Shown here one piece after another: positions 58,732 to 64,000 of a stretch of 64,000 nucleotides of DNA (position 1 is its first letter; each line of letters begins with the position of its first letter). The DNA comes from Solwaraspora sp. WMMD406. Its GTDB lineage: Bacteria; Actinomycetota; Actinomycetes; Mycobacteriales; Micromonosporaceae. The DNA is taken from contig NZ_JARUBF010000001.1 in assembly GCF_029626025.1 (NCBI RefSeq), positions 5,860,001 through 5,924,000 on the forward strand, given 5' to 3'. The notes under the pieces were generated by a model. It saw only the letters and a program-made list of their open reading frames with translations, ran no database searches and was not told where the DNA came from. Both the position numbers and the translations under genes were made by a program.

Positions 58732-59945
58732 TCGTCGACGGGATGCTGCGGACACCGGGCGCGTTGCGGGACGCCGAGCGCTGGACCGCGCACAACTATC
58801 ACCCGCTGCCGGTGGTGCTCAGCGAGGCCACCGGGGCCTGGGTGACCGACGTCGACGGCAAGCTGTACCTGGACTGCCTGGCCGGCTACTCGGCGCTCAA
58901 CTTCGGCCACCGGCACCCGAAGCTGATCGAGACGGCGCACGCCCAACTCGACCGGCTCACCCTGACCAGCCGGGCGTTCGTGCACGACCAGTTCGCCGAC
59001 TTCTGCCGCGAGCTGGCCCAGCTCTGCGGCAAGGAGCTGGTGCTGCCGATGAACACCGGTGCCGAAGCGGTGGAAACCGCCATCAAGGTCGCCCGCAAAT
59101 GGGGCTACCAGGTCAAAGGCGTACCGGACGGGCAGGCGACCATCGTGGTCGCCGCCGGCAACTTCCACGGCCGGACCACCACCATCATCAGCTTCTCCAC
59201 CGACGACGAGGCCCGCGCCGACTTCGGGCCGTACACCCCGGGCTTCAAGATCGTGCCGTACGGCGACCTCGCCGCGCTCGCCGACGCCATCGACGAGACC
59301 TGCGTCGCGGTCCTGCTCGAACCGATCCAGGGCGAGCAGGGCGTGGTGGTGCCACCTGAGGGCTACCTGACCGGGGTACGTGACCTGTGCACCCGTAACG
59401 ACATGTTGTTCCTCGCCGACGAGATCCAGTCCGGGCTGGGCCGCACCGGGGCGACGTTCGCCTGCGACCACGAGGGCGTCGTGCCCGACATGTACCTGCT
59501 GGGCAAGGCGCTCGGCGGTGGCATCGTGCCGGTCTCGGCGGTCGTCGCCGACCGCTCGGTGCTCGGCGTACTGCGCCCCGGCGAGCACGGCTCCACGTTC
59601 GGCGGCAATCCCCTCGCCTGCGCGGTCGCCACCGAAGTGGTCCGGCTGCTGGCCACCGGCGAATACCAGCGGCGCTCCGCCGAACTCGGCGCGCGGCTGC
59701 ACGCCGGTCTCGGTGAGCTGCGCGACGCCGGCCGTCTGCTCGCCGTACGGGGTCGCGGCTTGTGGGCCGGGCTGGACCTGGACCCGCGACGATTCACCGG
59801 ACGGCAGGCCTGCGAACGGCTCGCCGGACGTGGCATGCTGGTGAAGGACACCCACGGTTCGACGATCCGGCTCGCACCGCCGCTCGTCGTCGACGCCTCC
59901 GACGTGGACTTCGCCCTCGAACAGCTTTCCTTCGTGCTGCGATGA
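58728..59945 (+). CDS. rocD: Ornithine aminotransferase
   Basis: 405 residues, class III PLP aminotransferase. Converts ornithine and 2-oxoglutarate to glutamate-5-semialdehyde and glutamate. PLP Lys260 lies in LLGKALGGG; FLADEIQSGLGRTG supplies the cofactor Asp; MNTGAEAVETAIKVARKWG is the OAT-type phosphate-binding loop. The start overlaps ddaH by 4 bp. The pairing suggests arginine-derivative catabolism to glutamate. Confidence 0.93.
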   Translation: MIVDGMLRTPGALRDAERWTAHNYHPLPVVLSEATGAWVTDVDGKLYLDCLAGYSALNFGHRHPKLIETAHAQLDRLTLTSRAFVHDQFADFCRELAQLCGKELVLPMNTGAEAVETAIKVARKWGYQVKGVPDGQATIVVAAGNFHGRTTTIISFSTDDEARADFGPYTPGFKIVPYGDLAALADAIDETCVAVLLEPIQGEQGVVVPPEGYLTGVRDLCTRNDMLFLADEIQSGLGRTGATFACDHEGVVPDMYLLGKALGGGIVPVSAVVADRSVLGVLRPGEHGSTFGGNPLACAVATEVVRLLATGEYQRRSAELGARLHAGLGELRDAGRLLAVRGRGLWAGLDLDPRRFTGRQACERLAGRGMLVKDTHGSTIRLAPPLVVDASDVDFALEQLSFVLR

Positions 59946-60020
59946 GCACACCGGCCGGCCGGGGGGCGATGCGCCGCCCGGCCGGAGGCCGAGCCGACCA
60001 CGTCAGTCGACCCGCCAGCG

Positions 60021-60659
60021 TCAGTGGAACACGACGGCCCGTCCACAGGCGATACTCGCCCGGCACGCCTCGTGCAGTGTGAGCCACACCTGGGTCTCGA
60101 CCGCGAAGTCGGCGTCGTCGGGCACCGCGAACAGCCGGGCCGCCTCGGTGTCAGCCAGCTCCCCGTCCGCGCTCAGCCGGATGCCGAGCGCGGGCGCGCA
60201 CCGGCGCAGCTCGGCCAGCAGCCCCTGGCTCGACCCGACCATCCCGCCACCGGCGATGTCATCGTCGGCCGGCAGGAACAGTGGATCACCGACGTCGACC
60301 GGGACGTAGTAGCCGGCGTGGTCGGAATGGCACAGCAGATGCGACTCCAACAGGGACGCCTGGTCCTCGACGAGTTCCCGGTCGGCGGCGAGCCCGCCGG
60401 CGTCGGCGATCGGGATGATCGGCCGCGCCAGGTCCACCAGGACCAGCACCCGGCGCAGCTGATGCAGACCGCTGGCGGGAAAGCTCCGCAGGCACGGGCG
60501 CGTCGACGGCACCGCCGCGTCGTACGGCTCCTGCCAGGTGACCTCCTCGCCGGCCAGAGACGTGCTCAGACGGTCGAGCTGGGCACGGCTGCGCGCCGCC
60601 GCCTCGTCGTCGATCCTGGACAGCGCCGAGGTGATCCCGACCGTTACCGCAACACTCAT
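60021..60659 (-). CDS. Unrecognised cytosolic protein
   Basis: 212 residues, ATG 60659, not recognised. It has a charged helical N-terminus (RIDDEAAARSRAQLDRL) and a mixed alpha/beta middle (VLVLVDLARPIIPIADAGG; HAGYYVPVDVGDPLFLP), and ends in a helix with two Cys. Composition and length suggest a real protein. It is flanked by rocD (opposite strand) and the secreted nuclease (same strand). Confidence 0.6.
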   Translation of the reverse strand: MSVAVTVGITSALSRIDDEAAARSRAQLDRLSTSLAGEEVTWQEPYDAAVPSTRPCLRSFPASGLHQLRRVLVLVDLARPIIPIADAGGLAADRELVEDQASLLESHLLCHSDHAGYYVPVDVGDPLFLPADDDIAGGGMVGSSQGLLAELRRCAPALGIRLSADGELADTEAARLFAVPDDADFAVETQVWLTLHEACRASIACGRAVVFH

Positions 60660-60768
60660 GCGGGGCAGGTTAACCCGCGCCGGTGACAGGTCGATCAGCC
60701 GGCGGCGGGCCAGCCAGCCGTACGCCGGTCGAGCGTGCTCGGCGTACGGCTGGCTGGACTCCCGATCG

Positions 60769-61404
60769 TCAGCAGGTGGCGAGCATGCCGGACAGGGCCG
60801 ACTTCTCCGCGCTGTCGACGGTCAGCGAGTAGTACCACTTCACCTGGATCCAGGCGCGGGCGTACGTGCACCGGAAGGCGGCACGCGGCGGCTGCCAGCT
60901 GGCCGGGTCCTTGTCCCCCTTGGCCTGGTTGACGTTGTCGGTGACCGCCCACAGTTCGGGTCCACCGAGGTCGTTGGCGTACGTCTGACGCCGCGACGTG
61001 GTCCAGGACCAGGCGCCCGACCGCCACGCCTCGGCCAACGGCACCATGTGATCGATGTCGACGTCGGAGGCGGCGGTCCAGGTCGCCCCGTCGAACGGGC
61101 TGTACCAGGACCCGGAGGTGGCTGCGCAGCTGCTGTTGACCACGACGTTGGTGCCGTCGCGTTTGAGGACCTGCTCGCGGGTGTTGCACGAGCCGGTGAT
61201 GGTGATCCAGTGTGGGAACAGGCTGCGGCTGTAGCTGGACTGGTGGGATTCGGCGGCGACGGTGAGTGAGTTGAGCCGGCTCAGTGCCGTGCTGTAGGAC
61301 GGGATGTTCGGCGGGGTGGCGGTGGCGGGGACGGCGGTGAGGCTGAGGGCGACGACGACGGCGATCGCCGCAGCCGTGGCTGCCTGGATGATCCGGCGGG
61401 CCAT
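60769..61404 (-). CDS. Secreted HNH-family nuclease (DUF1524/GmrSD C-terminal-like)
   Basis: 211 residues. Signal peptide 1-30 (ending VPATAT), then a small nuclease domain. The catalytic core VDIDHMVPLAEAW contains Asp116, Asp118 and His119; LWAVTDNVNQAKGDKDP supplies the Asn/Lys of the HNH fold. Conserved cysteines (73, 93, 179, 211) suggest disulfides. Extracellular DNA degradation for nutrition or competition is the likely role. ATG 61404 with GGAG upstream. Confidence 0.9.
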   Translation of the reverse strand: MARRIIQAATAAAIAVVVALSLTAVPATATPPNIPSYSTALSRLNSLTVAAESHQSSYSRSLFPHWITITGSCNTREQVLKRDGTNVVVNSSCAATSGSWYSPFDGATWTAASDVDIDHMVPLAEAWRSGAWSWTTSRRQTYANDLGGPELWAVTDNVNQAKGDKDPASWQPPRAAFRCTYARAWIQVKWYYSLTVDSAEKSALSGMLATC

Positions 61405-61644
61405 GTGACACTCCAGACTGTCGACGCGCCGTGGCCGGACTGGGGGATCCGGACTGGGGCACGGCGACGCCGATCGATGTCAGCGAATCTAAGGATGCCG
61501 GACACCAATGCTGAAACAGCAGCGTGAACGCCATGTGAAGAAGTGCTTGATTGGTGGCCGCACCCGTCGCCACAGACACTTGAGTCCCGATCGACACACC
61601 AGGCTCACGAGCCCCGAGCGGCCCACCAGTGCTGGTGGCCGGGC

Positions 61645-62130
61645 ATGACGATGACACCGCCGGTCGCCTACCCGGTCCCGACGCCGTCGCCGGGCACGCT
61701 GAGCATCATGGCCCGCCCGGCCGGCGGCGACCGGCTCGACGACGACCTGGCCGCGCTGGTCGACAGCGGCGCACACCTGCTCGTCTGCCTGCTCACCGCC
61801 GACGAACTCGACGAACTCGGGCTGTCCGACGAACCGGCCGCCGCCGACCGCGGCGGGCTGGAGTTCCACCACTTCCCGATCGCCGACTTCAGCGTCCCCG
61901 ACCGAGCCGCCGCCGACCAGCTCACCGAGCTGATCGTCGACCGGCTCCTCGCCGGCCGGCACGTCGTCGTACACTGCCGGGCCGGCATCGGCCGGTCGTC
62001 CCTGGTGGCGGCCGCCAGTCTGGTCCGGCTCGGGCTCGACCACGAGGACGTCTGGCCGATCGTGTCGGCGGCACGTGGCGTGCCGGTGCCCGAGACCGAG
62101 GAACAACGCCGATGGCTCGCGTACGGCTGA
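61645..62130 (+). CDS. Protein-tyrosine/dual-specificity-type phosphatase
   Basis: 161 residues with the CX5R signature HCRAGIGRSS (Cys111, Arg117) and a candidate general acid Asp81 in FPIADFSVP. Small cytosolic phosphatase; substrate unknown. ATG 61645 or ATG 61651 (two codons later). An SRPBCC gene follows on the same strand. Confidence 0.9.
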   Translation: MTMTPPVAYPVPTPSPGTLSIMARPAGGDRLDDDLAALVDSGAHLLVCLLTADELDELGLSDEPAAADRGGLEFHHFPIADFSVPDRAAADQLTELIVDRLLAGRHVVVHCRAGIGRSSLVAAASLVRLGLDHEDVWPIVSAARGVPVPETEEQRRWLAYG

Positions 62131-62213
62131 CCGCCCGCCGACTCGGAGTACGGGTGACGAGCCGACTCACCCCCCGCCGCGCGGTCCCGGCTCCGGTAGC
62201 GCACGATGGGCCG

Positions 62214-62702
62214 ATGCCTGTCGTCGAGGCGGTGGCCACAGTCCCCGTACCCCCGGAACTGGCCTTTGCCGTGTCCCAGACCACCACGCCGGTCCGGCAC
62301 CGCTGGGACCCGTTCATTCGGACCCAGCATTTCGTTGACGGCGCCACCCGGCCGGGCAAGGGCGTTCGCACGTTCACCCGGTCCCGGCACGGCCTGAGCA
62401 TGATCACCGAGTACGTCTCCTACGCCCCTCCCACCAACGTGGGCATGAAAATGGTGCGTGGGCCGTGGTTCTTCGAGATGTTCGCCGGCGGCTGGCGGTT
62501 CGCGCCCGCCGCCGAGCCCGGCCACACCGTCGCCACCTGGCGGTACAGCTTCCGCTGCCGGCCGGCGGCCCTGCGGCCGATCGCCGACCGGATCGGGGTG
62601 TGGCTGCTGGGCCGCGACATCCGCCGCCGGATCGCCGGATACGCGGCCGGCTGCGCCGACCCGGACGTCGTCGCCGCTGCCAGACTGACGCTGCCAGACT
62701 GA
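62214..62702 (+). CDS. SRPBCC (START/polyketide-cyclase-like) domain protein
   Basis: 162 residues. START-like helix-grip pattern: VVEAVATVPVPPELAFAVSQ at the start, then RHRWDPFIRTQHFVDG and a long C-terminal helix ending RRRIAGYAAGC. It would bind a hydrophobic ligand; the ligand is unknown. ATG 62214 is chosen; an in-frame ATG at 62112 would overlap the phosphatase gene. Confidence 0.82.
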   Translation: MPVVEAVATVPVPPELAFAVSQTTTPVRHRWDPFIRTQHFVDGATRPGKGVRTFTRSRHGLSMITEYVSYAPPTNVGMKMVRGPWFFEMFAGGWRFAPAAEPGHTVATWRYSFRCRPAALRPIADRIGVWLLGRDIRRRIAGYAAGCADPDVVAAARLTLPD

Positions 62703-62879
62703 CTGACGCTGCCGGGCCGCCGCTGCCGGTCAGTCCGCCAGCAGCGCGAGGTCGGCGGTCCTCAACGTGGTCGTCACCAGCAACTCACCCTCAACGGTGG
62801 ACTCGTCGTCGAGAACGATCTTCGTCGACAGTGAGCGGGCGGTGGTCCGGTTCTCGCCAGCGACCGAAGGGACAGCGAC

Positions 62880-63581
62880 ATGAGAAGGAACCTCGCGGCC
62901 GTCGTTCGCGGCCTCGTCATCGCCGCTGGCCTGGTGGCACTCGCCACCGGGCTGGTGGGCGCGGCCGAGCCCTACCAGCAGACCCGGGCGTTCCACCGGG
63001 TCGTCGAATGTGAGCAACAGAGGTCTGGCAACTGCTTCGACAGCGAACCCGGGTCGATCGTCGGCCGACGGATCTACACCACCACGTCAACGCATACCGA
63101 CGCCGAGGGGCACACCTGGACGACGACCCACACCCACTACGAGATCACCTGGCAGCGCGCTGATGGCCGCCGGCAGGCCCGGGACGTGACGTCGGCCTTC
63201 TACCGCGCGGTGGGAGAAGGCACAGCGGCGACGTTGCGTCTCTGGCGTGACGAGGTCGTCGGTATCGAGGCGGCCGGACTGTCCCACTGGTTCGTGCCCG
63301 AGTCCGGCCACCGGCTCAGCGGCTGGCTGCACCTGGCCTGGCTGGGCACCGGCGTCCTACTGTGGGGGCTCTTCGGCTGGTGGGATGGCCTGTTCATGCT
63401 GGGTTTCCGCGTCTTGGCGTGGATGTTCATGAGCATCATGCCGGTGTGGGGAGCGATCAGCGTGCTGGCGTACGGCTGGAGCAGTGGCGCCGAAGTCGTC
63501 GTACAGGTCGTGTTCGGGGTGTTGTTCACGGGTGTCTCCGCCGCGATGTTGATCGCGTCGCTCTTTTTCGCCGACTGGTGA
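62880..63581 (+). CDS. Membrane protein with a large extracytoplasmic domain
   Basis: 233 residues, no named family. N-terminal helix (10-28), an extracytoplasmic domain to about 150 with two Cys (CEQQRSGNC) and a Thr/His-rich beta segment (TTTSTHTDAEGHTWTTTHTHYE), then three C-terminal helices. ATG 62880 with GAAGGGA upstream. It resembles small actinobacterial membrane proteins of unknown function. Confidence 0.75.
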   Translation: MRRNLAAVVRGLVIAAGLVALATGLVGAAEPYQQTRAFHRVVECEQQRSGNCFDSEPGSIVGRRIYTTTSTHTDAEGHTWTTTHTHYEITWQRADGRRQARDVTSAFYRAVGEGTAATLRLWRDEVVGIEAAGLSHWFVPESGHRLSGWLHLAWLGTGVLLWGLFGWWDGLFMLGFRVLAWMFMSIMPVWGAISVLAYGWSSGAEVVVQVVFGVLFTGVSAAMLIASLFFADW

Positions 63582-63606
63582 GACAGGCGCAGCGGAGCGA
63601 TACAGG

Positions 63607-63642
63607 GTCGAGGCCGGACCCTTGGCGGGGTCCGGCCTCGAC
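63607..63642. terminator. Bidirectional terminator hairpin
   Basis: A perfect 15-bp stem (GTCGAGGCCGGACCC and its complement) with a 6-nt loop lies between two convergent genes, 25 and 21 nt from their stops. No T-run. Confidence 0.85.
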
Positions 63643-63663
63643 TGGTCATCGTGTGTGGAGCGG

Positions 63664-64000
63664 TCAGCTGTTCCAGTGCTGGGCGACGAGTTCGGCGGCC
63701 TGGGTCTCCCACTGGGCGTAGTGGTCCGGGTACGCCGACACCTGCACCACCTGCGCGGCCTCGGTCAACGCCATGTCCTGCCAGCCGTCGACCTGCTTGA
63801 GCCCGGTCAGGAACGCGGTGGTGGAGTACTCGACGTCGGTGATCTGCTCCACCGTGCCCCAGCCCGACGACGGCCGCTGCTGGAACAGGCCCTGCGAGTC
63901 GTGGTCGTTACGGTCACCCAGGTGACCCAGGTTCTCCAACTTCGACTCCTGCAGGGCGGTGGCGATCGCCACCACGGCGGCCCGCTCGTCCATGCCGGCC
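63664..64000 (-). CDS. C-terminal part of a probable secreted lytic-transglycosylase-like protein, cut by the window edge
   Basis: The frame runs open to the right edge, so only the last ~112 residues are seen. It contains AVVAIATALQESKLENL, SQGLFQQRPSSGWGT and SAYPDHYAQWETQA. This pattern is common at the C-terminus of actinobacterial secreted peptidoglycan-associated proteins; the helix with Glu (QESKLEN) resembles the catalytic segment of lytic transglycosylases. Signal peptide and true start are outside the window. Confidence 0.75.
   Translation of the reverse strand, partial: AGMDERAAVVAIATALQESKLENLGHLGDRNDHDSQGLFQQRPSSGWGTVEQITDVEYSTTAFLTGLKQVDGWQDMALTEAAQVVQVSAYPDHYAQWETQAAELVAQHWNS

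Overview
The window is a high-GC actinobacterial chromosome segment, most likely from the Micromonosporaceae (Micromonospora, Actinoplanes or Solwaraspora relatives). I infer this from strong GC bias at third codon positions, frequent GTG starts, a conservon (cvn) operon, an XRE-DUF5753/DUF397 pair, an ErmE-like rRNA methylase and several secreted hydrolases carrying CBM2. I see no tRNA, rRNA or CRISPR array.

Layout. 1-5.1 kb: NAD salvage (pncB end, pncA), an MFS transporter and cytochrome oxidase subunit I (ctaD). 5.1-9.3 kb: an FAD monooxygenase, then a 2-keto-3-deoxygluconate branch (kdgK, eda) divergent from an IclR regulator across a perfect palindrome. 9.4-13.3 kb: a GH12 endoglucanase behind a CebR-type box, an aldo/keto reductase and a GH63-like glycosidase. 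13.5-19.9 kb: a six-gene conservon. 19.9-24.9 kb: a cupin, a Mn exporter behind a yybP-ykoY riboswitch, and two Hsp70-like genes, the first fused to a beta-propeller. 24.9-35 kb: an Erm methylase, membrane proteins, a GH13 enzyme divergent from a LacI regulator, and a DedA protein. 35-42.4 kb: two GH18 chitinases, a DUF6308-like protein, a DinB protein, a GH16 glucanase with LacI-type operators, and a second YidC with its DUF6412 partner. 42.5-48.7 kb: a carboxylate-amine ligase/CoA-disulfide-reductase operon, small membrane proteins and the XRE/DUF397 pair. 49-55.5 kb: the accessory core (below). 55.7-64 kb: a Nei-type glycosylase, a ddaH-rocD operon, a secreted HNH nuclease, a tyrosine phosphatase, an SRPBCC protein and the edge of a secreted protein.

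The most interesting locus is 49016-53799. A small two-helix membrane protein carries two copies of a short motif (AGRDxxG). It is translationally coupled to a 1462-residue NACHT-WD40 protein that carries one copy at its extreme N-terminus. This gene order and 2+1 motif arrangement parallel the fungal HET-S/NWD2 amyloid-signalling pair. By my count the NTPase has 14 WD40 repeats, some nearly identical in DNA. They are interrupted after repeat 10 by a perfect tract of 125 hexanucleotides (AGCGGC), encoding 250 residues of Ser-Gly. An IS630-family element with perfect 30-bp inverted repeats sits exactly at its stop codon. I infer an NLR-like conflict or self-recognition system.

Carbohydrate use is the other theme: GH12, GH16, two GH18, GH13 and GH63-like enzymes, with separate operator types suggesting control by different inducers.
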